NCBI GenBank assembly: GCA_947470805.1 | Contig: CANIVU010000001.1 | Coordinates: forward strand, 101,841 to 165,840 | Direction: 5' to 3' | DNA from: Acidobacteriota bacterium | Lineage (GTDB): Bacteria > Acidobacteriota > Terriglobia > Bryobacterales > Bryobacteraceae | DNA length: 64,000 nt | Shown here: piece after piece, positions 16,075-23,419 of the stretch | Layout: each line of letters begins with the position of its first letter | Numbering within the stretch: the first letter of the stretch is position 1 | Translations under genes and position numbers: made by a program | The notes under the pieces: model-generated | The model's database searches: none | What the model was told of the DNA's origin: nothing | What the model saw: the letters and a program-made list of their open reading frames with translations, nothing else

Positions 16075-18495
16075 ATGCGGAACTTCCTTTTCCTCTTCGC
16101 CTCTGTCCTTGCGGCGCAGCCCGCGCCCGTCGCCTTGCCCAACGGCTGGCGGATCACCCCGGCCGGCAAGCACGTCGTCACGGCGGACTATGTCCTGAAT
16201 TTGACCACCGCACCCAGCGATCAGCAGATCGTGGCGCTGCACTCGGGCTACAACCCGCATGGCCTGATGGTCATCGATCCGAAGAACGTGGAGATCACGC
16301 AGAAGACCCCGCTCAAGTCCGCGTGGTTCGGCCTCGCCTGGGCGCCGGATGGCAAGACGCTCTACATCTCCGGCGGCAACGCCGAATCGCGCAAGGACCC
16401 GACGGCCGCGCCCGTCTATGGCTACGGCTACGCCGCCGGCCGGCTGACCGATCAGCCCACCAAGCAGTTCAAACACCGGCTGCCGCAGAACGAGATCTAC
16501 TGGTCCGGCCTGGCCCATCATCCGAAGCTGCCGATCCTCTACGCCGCCAACCGCCACACCAAGGCCGTGCGCGGCCAGGTGGTGGCCTTCGACACCAACA
16601 CCGGCGAACGCCTGATGGAGATGCCGACCGAGGTCCATCCCTACGACGTAGTCATCGACCCGACGGGCGCGACGCTGTTCGTATCCAACTGGGCCAGCGA
16701 CTCGGTGACCGTCTACGACACCGCTTCGGGCAAGGTGAAGGCTACGATCAAGGTGGGCCGGAACCCGAATGATATGGTGCTGGCGCGCGATGGGCGGCTG
16801 TACGTGGCCTGTTCGAACGAGAACTCGGTGTACGTCCTGGACACCAAACAGCTGCGGCCGATCGAGGTCATCTCAACGGCCATGTACAAGATGGCACCGG
16901 TAGGCTCGACGCCGAACGCGCTGGCTCTGGACCCGGCGGAGAAGATGCTCTTTGTGGCCAACGGGGACAACAACAACGTGGCCGTGATCAACATCAGCGA
17001 AGAAGAGGTTTCCCACATTGAGGGCTTCATCCCGACCGCCTGGTATCCGGCGGCGCTGACGGTTTCGCCCGATGGGAAGTCGCTCTACGTGGGCGCGGCG
17101 AAGGGGTTGGGCGGGTACTCGAACATCGACGGGCCGACCAGCCCGTTGGCGGTGGCGGGCGCCGGATCGCGGCACGTCGGGGCGTTGCAGAAGGGCTCCG
17201 TCAGCGTGATTCCGCTGGCCAACTTGAAGAGCCGGATCAAGGCCTACACGAAAGAAGCGATGGCGAACTGCCCATACAACGACCAAATGCTGACCAAGGC
17301 CAAGCCGCCGGTCAGCGGACCCACGGTGGTGCCGCAGCAGGTGGGGCAAGGATCGCCGATCAAGCATGTCATCTACATCATCAAGGAGAACCGGACCTAC
17401 GACCAGGTGTTCGGGGATATCGCCAAGGGCAACGGTGATCCGCGGCTGACGATCTTCGGCCGGAAGGTGACTCCGAACCAGCACCGGCTGGCCGAGCAGT
17501 TCGTGCTGTTCGACAACCTGTACTGCGATGGCGAGGTGTCGGTAGACGGCCACTCGTGGAGCAATTCGGCCTATGCCACCGACTTCAATGAGAAGCGCTG
17601 GCCGCCGCAGTATGGCGGGATTTCCTCGGCCGTGAACGGCCCGGCGAACACGCCTGCCAGCGGGCACATGTGGGACCTGGCAGCCAAGAAGGGGCTGACC
17701 TACCGGAGCTATGGCGAGTACGCGCAGCGCGTGAGCGAGGGCGAGCAGATGGACGCCGCGCCAGGGGTGGGCGGACTGGTTGGCCATGTGGCGCCGAAGT
17801 TCCGGCTGCCGGGCATGCGGGATACCGACAACGTGAAGGCTTTCTTCGAGGAGTTCGATAAGTACGAGGCGGCGTTCGATTCGACGGACGCCAGCAAGCG
17901 GCTGCCGCATTTTATTGTCATGAGCCTGGGCGAGAACCACACGCAGGGCACGCGGGCCGGGGCGCCGACGCCTTCGGCGGCGGTGGCGAATAACGACTGG
18001 GCCGTGGGCCAGTTGGTGGACCGCGTGAGCCATTCCAAGTACTGGGCGGAGACGGCGATTTTCATCATCGAGGACGACGCGCAGAATGGGCCGGACCACG
18101 TGGACTCGCGGCGGACGACCGGCCTGGTGATCTCGCCCTATACGAAGCGCGGGGCGGTGGATTCGACGCTGTACACGACGTCGTCGATGGTGCGGACGAT
18201 GGAGTTGTTGTTGGGCTTGCCGCCGATGACGCAGTATGACGCGGCGGCGACGCCGATGTATGCGGCCTTCATGGACAAGGCGGACCTGACGGGCTACACG
18301 CACGTGGGGCCGGAGGTGGACGTGAACGCCAAGAACACGGCGCTGGCGTGGGGCGCCAAGGAGTCCGGACAGATGGACTTCAGCGACTACGACCGGGCGC
18401 CGGAGTTTGCGCTGAACGAGATCATCTGGAAGTCGGTGCGGGGGGCGCGGTCGGCCATGCCATTGCCGGTGCGACACTTTCATTTCCGCTACTGA
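16075..18495 (+). CDS. Beta-propeller/phosphoesterase fusion protein
   Basis: An 806-residue exported protein. After a short signal peptide, residues about 30-370 hold YncE/lactonase-type propeller repeats (VHPYDVVIDPTGATLFVSN and similar). Residues about 420-800 hold a PF04185-type phosphoesterase domain, opened by HVIYIIKENRTYDQVFGD, where the family nucleophile region lies, and containing FIIEDDAQNGPDHVDSRRT. PF04185 includes phospholipase C-like and acid phosphatase-like enzymes. The fused arrangement recurs in Acidobacteria. Base use shifts along this gene: its 5' half uses C-ending codons and its 3' half G-ending codons. Confidence 0.88.
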   Translation: MRNFLFLFASVLAAQPAPVALPNGWRITPAGKHVVTADYVLNLTTAPSDQQIVALHSGYNPHGLMVIDPKNVEITQKTPLKSAWFGLAWAPDGKTLYISGGNAESRKDPTAAPVYGYGYAAGRLTDQPTKQFKHRLPQNEIYWSGLAHHPKLPILYAANRHTKAVRGQVVAFDTNTGERLMEMPTEVHPYDVVIDPTGATLFVSNWASDSVTVYDTASGKVKATIKVGRNPNDMVLARDGRLYVACSNENSVYVLDTKQLRPIEVISTAMYKMAPVGSTPNALALDPAEKMLFVANGDNNNVAVINISEEEVSHIEGFIPTAWYPAALTVSPDGKSLYVGAAKGLGGYSNIDGPTSPLAVAGAGSRHVGALQKGSVSVIPLANLKSRIKAYTKEAMANCPYNDQMLTKAKPPVSGPTVVPQQVGQGSPIKHVIYIIKENRTYDQVFGDIAKGNGDPRLTIFGRKVTPNQHRLAEQFVLFDNLYCDGEVSVDGHSWSNSAYATDFNEKRWPPQYGGISSAVNGPANTPASGHMWDLAAKKGLTYRSYGEYAQRVSEGEQMDAAPGVGGLVGHVAPKFRLPGMRDTDNVKAFFEEFDKYEAAFDSTDASKRLPHFIVMSLGENHTQGTRAGAPTPSAAVANNDWAVGQLVDRVSHSKYWAETAIFIIEDDAQNGPDHVDSRRTTGLVISPYTKRGAVDSTLYTTSSMVRTMELLLGLPPMTQYDAAATPMYAAFMDKADLTGYTHVGPEVDVNAKNTALAWGAKESGQMDFSDYDRAPEFALNEIIWKSVRGARSAMPLPVRHFHFRY

Positions 18496-18497
18496 TT

Positions 18498-19034
18498 ATG
18501 ATCGTTGTTCCGATCCGCGGCGGGTACCTGCTCCGCTTCTACGCGCTCCTGTTCTCCGGCATTGCGCTGGTGACAGGGGCCGTAGCGTGGTGGGTGGTAT
18601 CGGCGACGGCGGTACCGGAGTGGACTGTGGTGGTGGGGGCGGGGATGCTGGCGGTGGGCGTGGCGTTGGGGACGGCGCCGGCGGCGGCAATGTGGGAGCG
18701 GATGGCGGCACGACGGGGCCCGTTTGTGGAGTGGGATGAGACGCGGATTTCGGGGCCGGGTGGATGGTCGATCGACCTGCGGCAGGAGTACCGGAGGTGG
18801 ATCGGGTTCAATGAGTATGAGGTGCGGACGGTGCGGTTCCGGACAGTGGCGATGGCGGTGTTCTGCCGGCTGGAACAGAGCGGGACGGTGGTGACGCTGT
18901 TGGCAACCGAGGGGACGGAGGCGGCGCGGGCGATGGGGCTGGAGCAGAGTGTTTTGCCGGACGAACGGAAGCCGGAGGTTTTGGTTTGGTCGGGGGATTT
19001 GCTGCCGATTATCCGGCAGGTCCAGAAGCGGTGA
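18498..19034 (+). CDS. Small membrane protein of unknown function
   Basis: A 178-residue protein beginning two bases after the propeller-phosphoesterase stop, so probably in the same transcript. Two membrane helices span about residues 10-32 and 40-62. They are followed by a soluble domain with a beta-rich DUF-like layout (VEWDETRISGPGGWSIDL). No motif was recognised. Codons are strongly G-ending (GCG, CGG, GTG), unlike the genes before 16 kb. Function unknown. Confidence 0.65.
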   Translation: MIVVPIRGGYLLRFYALLFSGIALVTGAVAWWVVSATAVPEWTVVVGAGMLAVGVALGTAPAAAMWERMAARRGPFVEWDETRISGPGGWSIDLRQEYRRWIGFNEYEVRTVRFRTVAMAVFCRLEQSGTVVTLLATEGTEAARAMGLEQSVLPDERKPEVLVWSGDLLPIIRQVQKR

Positions 19035-19239
19035 GGGCTTCGCGGGGGACGGAGGGGACGGCAGCTTGGATCTAGCGGGTAGGGAGATGTGGGCCACAGT
19101 GGGGCGCGGAGATGACGACGCGGGGAGGACCGGCGGGGCGGGGTCCTGCGGCATTAGGGTGTGTTGTAGCCGTGGTGGCTGGCGACCCGGCGGCCGGACC
19201 CTGCGGATTGGGGGGTGAGTCGTCGCGGCGTTTTGACGG
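19035..19239. other. Intergenic, no gene seen
   Basis: A G-rich stretch between a plus-strand membrane protein and the convergent OGFr-domain gene. The short reading frames in it have no start site or coding pattern. Only GC-rich imperfect inverted repeats are visible, no clear terminator. Confidence 0.5.
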
Positions 19240-19722
19240 CTATCTGGCAGCGGTCTGCGCAATGAGGGCTTCGCGCCAGAAGCGCTTCGTCCTTTCGGGG
19301 AAGACGGCGTCGTAGCGGCTGATGGCGCCGTGGAGTTCCGTGGCCTCGGTGGAGAGGCCGAGGAGTGTGAGGGCGCGGAGGATGCGCGTCAGGCGGAGAT
19401 GATTGTGATCGGCGGGGCAGACCCAGGGTTTGGGGTTGGCCTCGGTATCCGGGGTTAGGCCGTAGTAGCGGAGCATCCGTTGTAGGGCGGCGAGGAGATT
19501 GGCCTGGACGGTCGAGTCGGCGCGGACAGCGGCGATGTCGGCGTTGGTGAGGAGCGGTGCGTCGGGGTTGAAGGCGCTGGGCTCGGGAAGCGGAAAGAGC
19601 CACTGGATGTAGTCGTGGACGGCTTCGAGTCGCGCATCGTCCCAGGCGACTATTTGCGAGAGGAATCGGCCCTGCGAGTCGGGTGCGTTGTCCCGGTAAA
19701 AGGCGAGCCAGGCGGATGGCAT
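19240..19722 (-). CDS. Opioid growth factor receptor (OGFr) domain protein
   Basis: A 160-residue cytoplasmic protein that matches the N-terminal conserved region of animal OGFr (PF04664). The family blocks appear in order: WLAFYRDN near the start, DYIQWLFPLPEPS at about 37-49, the MLRYYGL block at about 83-89, and HNHLRLTRILRALTLLGL at about 105-123. The animal IQWLFP and NHLRITRIL signatures are therefore conserved. Bacterial copies are known in genome surveys, but no bacterial function is established. It overlaps the start region of the divergent alpha-hydroxy-acid oxidase, so both promoters share a very short region. Confidence 0.85.
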   Translation of the reverse strand: MPSAWLAFYRDNAPDSQGRFLSQIVAWDDARLEAVHDYIQWLFPLPEPSAFNPDAPLLTNADIAAVRADSTVQANLLAALQRMLRYYGLTPDTEANPKPWVCPADHNHLRLTRILRALTLLGLSTEATELHGAISRYDAVFPERTKRFWREALIAQTAAR

Positions 19723-19777
19723 GATTTATCGTACGAGGGGTTGCGGTGGGCGCGCTGTTGTGATGGAATCGCGCGGT

Positions 19778-20941
19778 ATGCAAATTGGACGCAGAGCAGC
19801 TTTCCGCCACTTGGCTGGTATGTTTGGAGCGGCGCCGTTCGCGGCGCTGGCACAGGAAGCCACCGTCATGGACCCGGTGAATGTCTTCGACTTCGCGGCG
19901 CTGGCGAAGAAGAAACTGGACCCGGTGGCGTGGGACTACCTGGAAGGCGGCTCGGAGGACGAGCAGACCTTGCACGACAATCGGGCGGGGTTTAAGAACA
20001 TCATCATCCGGCCGCGGATGCTGGTGGATACCCACAAGATCGATACCTCGCTGAACCTGTTCGGGATGAATCTGCCGTACCCGATTCTGTTTGATCCGGC
20101 GGGCGGGAAAAACTGCTTTTTCATGGGCGGGGAATTGGAAGTTTCGCGGGCCGCCGGGAAGTCGAAGACGCTGCATATCACGAATGGTGGGATTGAGAAG
20201 ACGTTGGAGGAGGGCTCGGCGGCGGAGAACTGGTGGCAGTTAACGACGGGCGGCATCCTCACTAATAAGCAGCAGACGCGGTCGTTCGTGCGGAAGATTG
20301 AGGCGCAGGGTTGCAAGGGGATCTGCTTCACGGTGGACATCATGCACGTGTCGCAACGGGAGCGGGAGATCCACAACAAGATCGAGCGGTCGTGGTGCGA
20401 GACAGGGTTACCGAAGCGCGATGCGCAGGGGCGGTTGCCGGAGGCGAAGACGGCTTGGAAGGCCGGCGTGCTGCCGTCGAAGACGTCGCCGTTGCCGACT
20501 TGGGAGACGCTGCAGGAGTTGTGTTCGGCGACGTCGCTGCCTGTTGTGGTGAAGGGAATTATGACGGCCGAGGACGGGGATCGGTGCGTGAAGTATGGGG
20601 CGAAGGCGTGTATCGTCTCCAACCACGGAGCGCGGCAGCAGGACAGCGTGGGCGGGACGATTGAGGCGTTGCCGGAGGTGGTGAAGGCCGTCAACGGGCG
20701 CATCCCGGTGTTGATGGACGGCGGCATTCGGCGGGGGACGGATGTGCTGAAGGCGCTGGCGCTGGGGGCGACGGCGGTGTGCATCGCGCGGCCGTATTTG
20801 TATGGGATGGCGTGTTTCGGGCAGGCCGGCGTGGAACGGGTGATTCATCTGCTTCATACGGAACTGGCACTGAATATGGGACTGGCCGGGGTGCCGAATT
20901 TGAAGTCGATCGATAAGAGTCTGGTGAGGATCCGGGGATGA
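19778..20941 (+). CDS. FMN-dependent alpha-hydroxy-acid oxidase, Tat-exported
   Basis: A 387-residue enzyme of the lactate/glycolate oxidase family. A Tat-type leader (GRRAAFRHLAGMFG) ends near AALAQE, which is unusual since most such oxidases are cytoplasmic. The FMN and catalytic blocks are VAWDYLEGGSEDE, the active-site His-Arg in SNHGARQQD, and DGGIRRGTDVLKALALGA followed by RPYLYG. The start is uncertain: ATGs at 19763 and 19778 both fit. The propeller protein follows with a four-base overlap. It is paralogous to the oxidase at 46.3-47.5 kb but lacks that protein's CxxCH motif. Confidence 0.9.
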   Translation: MQIGRRAAFRHLAGMFGAAPFAALAQEATVMDPVNVFDFAALAKKKLDPVAWDYLEGGSEDEQTLHDNRAGFKNIIIRPRMLVDTHKIDTSLNLFGMNLPYPILFDPAGGKNCFFMGGELEVSRAAGKSKTLHITNGGIEKTLEEGSAAENWWQLTTGGILTNKQQTRSFVRKIEAQGCKGICFTVDIMHVSQREREIHNKIERSWCETGLPKRDAQGRLPEAKTAWKAGVLPSKTSPLPTWETLQELCSATSLPVVVKGIMTAEDGDRCVKYGAKACIVSNHGARQQDSVGGTIEALPEVVKAVNGRIPVLMDGGIRRGTDVLKALALGATAVCIARPYLYGMACFGQAGVERVIHLLHTELALNMGLAGVPNLKSIDKSLVRIRG

Positions 20942-21714
20942 GGCGGCGGGCGTTTCTGGCTGGGATGGCGGGGGCGTCGTTGGCGTTCGGCAGCGCACCG
21001 ACGCGGGCGGCGAAAGTGGTGCGGCTGTTCAAGACGCCGGATGGGTTTCCGAATGCGATGGAGGCGTCGGCCGAGGGCGTATGGGTGGGGGAGCAGACGA
21101 CCGATATCGCCTACTTGCTGGACTGGAAGACGGGGAAGGTGAAGCGGAAGATTGCCACCGAGTCGTCGAACACGAGCGGGATGGCGTTTGGCGGCGGCTT
21201 CCTGTGGATGGCGGCGAACGGGTTTGCGTTGGGGCGGAGCAAGAAATCGACGGATCATCCGTCGGGGGCGATTTTGAAGGTAGATCCGGGGACGGGGAAT
21301 ACGGTGGCGGAGTGGCCGATTCCGAATGGCGGGGGCGGGGTGCATGGACTGGAGTATGTCGACGGGCATTTGTGGATGGCGTCGCACCGGTTCACGCGGT
21401 TGGCGAAGGTGGATGTGCGGGATGGGAAGTTTCAGCCGGTGCACGATATTCCGGTGACGCTGGGGCGGTCGCACGGGTTGGCGTGGGTGGCTCCGAATGC
21501 GTTGTGGTGCATGTTCTCGAGTGACCGGGTCATTCAGAAATTGGACGCGACGGATGGGCGGATTCTCGAGGTGATTACGTTGGGTAAGGACGATCCGGAC
21601 CCGCATGGGATGTGCCTATACAAGGGACATTTGTACTATTGCGACGCCGGGATTGCGCCGCCGGGCGTGCCGAATGACAGCCCGGCGGCGGGGTATGTTT
21701 GCCGGATTGATTAG
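20938..21714 (+). CDS. Tat-exported beta-propeller protein
   Basis: A 258-residue protein with an RRRAFLAGMAGASLAFG twin-arginine leader. The mature chain is built of short beta-propeller repeats in which Trp and Gly recur (GVWVGEQTTDIAYLLDWKTG, GFLWMAANG, HLWMASHR, NALWCMFSS), resembling the virginiamycin-B-lyase/SMP-30 class. Its ATG overlaps the oxidase stop (ATGA), so the two are translated together and may form an exported oxidase plus accessory propeller. No catalytic residues were recognised. Confidence 0.8.
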   Translation: MRRRAFLAGMAGASLAFGSAPTRAAKVVRLFKTPDGFPNAMEASAEGVWVGEQTTDIAYLLDWKTGKVKRKIATESSNTSGMAFGGGFLWMAANGFALGRSKKSTDHPSGAILKVDPGTGNTVAEWPIPNGGGGVHGLEYVDGHLWMASHRFTRLAKVDVRDGKFQPVHDIPVTLGRSHGLAWVAPNALWCMFSSDRVIQKLDATDGRILEVITLGKDDPDPHGMCLYKGHLYYCDAGIAPPGVPNDSPAAGYVCRID

Positions 21715-21716
21715 TG

Positions 21717-21771
21717 GGCGCTTCGTTCGCGCCCTGGACTACCCGGAGGATGGACACACTTCGGGTAGTCG
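21717..21771. terminator. Inverted repeats after the propeller gene
   Basis: Two inverted repeats follow the stop: GGGCGC with GCGCCC within about 21717-21735, and GACTACCCG with CGGGTAGTC at about 21737-21771. There is no clean T run, so termination is likely but not certain. Confidence 0.45.
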
Positions 21772-21865
21772 AGCGGAGTAGGGGGTATGTGGTTGTCAAA
21801 TATCGGGTGTCCTTGGGCGCGATGGGTAAGCCAAGACGCTTGGGACGGGTTCGGCGATGCCGTTT

Positions 21866-22606
21866 TTAGGCCGCGCGGCGGGGCGCGGGGGGTAGATCGT
21901 CTTCGTAATCGATGTCGTTGGCAACGTCGTCGGGGGCGAGGATGACGATTCGGTGGTTGGGGAACTCGCGGCGGTAGGCGGCGAGGACTTCCGGCGTAGG
22001 TTCGGTGACGTAGACGATGGGTTCGCTATCCTCGGTTTTTGGCGGTTCGACCGGGGCTTCGTCCTTTGTTTCCATCGGGATGGCGACTGTGGGGAAGTTC
22101 TTGTTGATGCTGATTATTTCGCGGCGGAGGCGGGTGATCCGCATTTGAAGCCGGTCGATGTGGCGCTCCATCTTTTCGATGGGGGATTTGCCGCCGTAGA
22201 GCTTCTGGGAGACTTGGGCCTGGTAGTAGTAGTCTTCGTATTCTTTGGCGACAGGGGCCGGTTGCTGAGCGGCGGTCAGGAGTTCGTCGTTCCAGATGCA
22301 GTTGAGGTCGGTTTGTGTGCGCTCGATCTGCCAGCGGGCGATGGCGATCTGGCGGACGAGGAAGGCGGCTTCCTGGTTGACGGGGCGGTAGATCTGGGTG
22401 AGTTCGGCGATAAGAGCGTAGAACTTCTTGCGGTCCTCGTGGCAGAGGACGCCGGAGTTGGGAGGGACGAATTGGGCGAGGGTTTCGGCGTGCTCGCCGG
22501 TCTTGATGGAGTTCATGCGCGACTGGGCTTTGCCTTCGGGGGTGACGGGGCCTTTGGACTTGGCTCCGTTTTCGCGGGCGATGCGGGCGCGATCTTCTTT
22601 GGTCAT
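21866..22606 (-). CDS. Acidobacterial 'SKGPVTPEGKA' family protein
   Basis: A 246-residue hydrophilic, probably cytoplasmic protein. The N-terminal sequence ARENGAKSKGPVTPEGKAQS recurs in many Acidobacteria, often in several copies per genome, and its function is unknown. The middle (residues about 85-190) is predicted helical with a likely coiled coil (IEKMERHIDRLQMRITRLRR), and the tail is acidic. It stands alone between a terminator and a convergent gene end. Its recurrence in multicopy families suggests a selfish or recombination-related history, but nothing here proves that. Confidence 0.7.
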   Translation of the reverse strand: MTKEDRARIARENGAKSKGPVTPEGKAQSRMNSIKTGEHAETLAQFVPPNSGVLCHEDRKKFYALIAELTQIYRPVNQEAAFLVRQIAIARWQIERTQTDLNCIWNDELLTAAQQPAPVAKEYEDYYYQAQVSQKLYGGKSPIEKMERHIDRLQMRITRLRREIISINKNFPTVAIPMETKDEAPVEPPKTEDSEPIVYVTEPTPEVLAAYRREFPNHRIVILAPDDVANDIDYEDDLPPAPRRAA

Positions 22607-22634
22607 ATGTTCCTCTTTCGCGGATGGAAATGGA

Positions 22635-22687
22635 AAAGGCCCGCTGCTGGTGGGCAGTGGGCCTTTATCGGAACGGTATGCCGTTCC
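22635..22687. terminator. Terminator hairpins between the minus-strand genes
   Basis: An inverted repeat AAAGGCCC with GGGCCTTT at 22635-22666 gives a strong stem followed, on the minus strand, by TTTTCC. It fits a terminator for the gene ending at 22742. A second perfect hairpin, GGAACGG-TATG-CCGTTCC, sits at 22670-22687. The sequence near 32711-32728 (CCGGTATGGCATTCC) resembles it, so it may be a dispersed repeat. Confidence 0.6.
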
Positions 22688-22741
22688 TCAATTTCAGACT
22701 AGCATTGCGCGCAAGGGTGCTTGACGCTTTACGGGAACAAG

Positions 22742-23395
22742 TTACTGAGAACAGGATAGATATAAATTTTGATTCGTTGTGACCGTCCCCGGGTTAGCCG
22801 GGCGGAGATCGCAACCGCTGGATCCTTCGTTGATCACGAGGGGGCCGTAGGCGAACTCCAAGGGGATGGTCCGGCTGGTGTTGGGGAAGACCCAGTGTTT
22901 GGCGTTTACTTGCACGTGACAACAGTAGACGGCCTTCCCATTCCCGCCCTGGGGGACGGACGCCCAACCGGCCTTGGATGCCAGGTAGGGCAGGGCGGCG
23001 AACAGGTTCTGGACAGTCTCGGTTTCCTGGCGGAGGTCGATGCCGAGGTGGTCCAGAAAGGGGCGCGGCTTCTTCTCGTTCGTCATGGCTTCGATCAGAT
23101 CGTCCTGCGAGATATTGATGGAAGAGAAGATGACGTTCATGCCGCTGGGGAAGGCGTACTTGATGTAGCCGTCCTTGGCGTTCTCAATTTGCGCATCAGC
23201 GACGATCTCCGGCGGCACCATACCAATGTCATCCACCTTGACATTCACATGGAGCGAATCGGCCAACTGCATGGCATCGGCGAAGGCGAAGCAGGAGAGG
23301 AAGGCGGTATCCACCTCCTTGATTTCGGCCTCGCTCAAAAGTCCGGCGTCCCGGAACTTTGCCAATGTTGTTAAAGCTTGGGTCTTATCAATCAT
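22742..23395 (-). CDS. Protein of unknown function downstream of a TonB receptor
   Basis: A 217-residue protein with no signal peptide and no recognised domain. The first 35 residues look helical (LTTLAKFRDAGLLSEAEI). The C-terminal part is Cys-containing and beta-like (GKAVYCCHVQVN, GPLVINEGSSGCDL). It starts 24 bases after the TonB receptor stop on the same strand, so it is probably the second gene of that unit. Codon use is more balanced than in its neighbours. No catalytic motif is visible and no function is assigned. Confidence 0.65.
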   Translation of the reverse strand: MIDKTQALTTLAKFRDAGLLSEAEIKEVDTAFLSCFAFADAMQLADSLHVNVKVDDIGMVPPEIVADAQIENAKDGYIKYAFPSGMNVIFSSINISQDDLIEAMTNEKKPRPFLDHLGIDLRQETETVQNLFAALPYLASKAGWASVPQGGNGKAVYCCHVQVNAKHWVFPNTSRTIPLEFAYGPLVINEGSSGCDLRPANPGTVTTNQNLYLSCSQ

Positions 23396-23419
23396 GGATT
23401 TGTATCCTCAATTTTCGAG

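Noticed and set aside
16873..18483. A 536-codon minus-strand frame
   Set aside because: It is antisense to the propeller-phosphoesterase gene and has an Arg/His-rich, motif-free product.
16500..18500. Replication origin at the C-to-G skew change
   Set aside because: No dnaA, dnaN or recognisable DnaA boxes, and a reverse change only about 35 kb away; an inversion is simpler.
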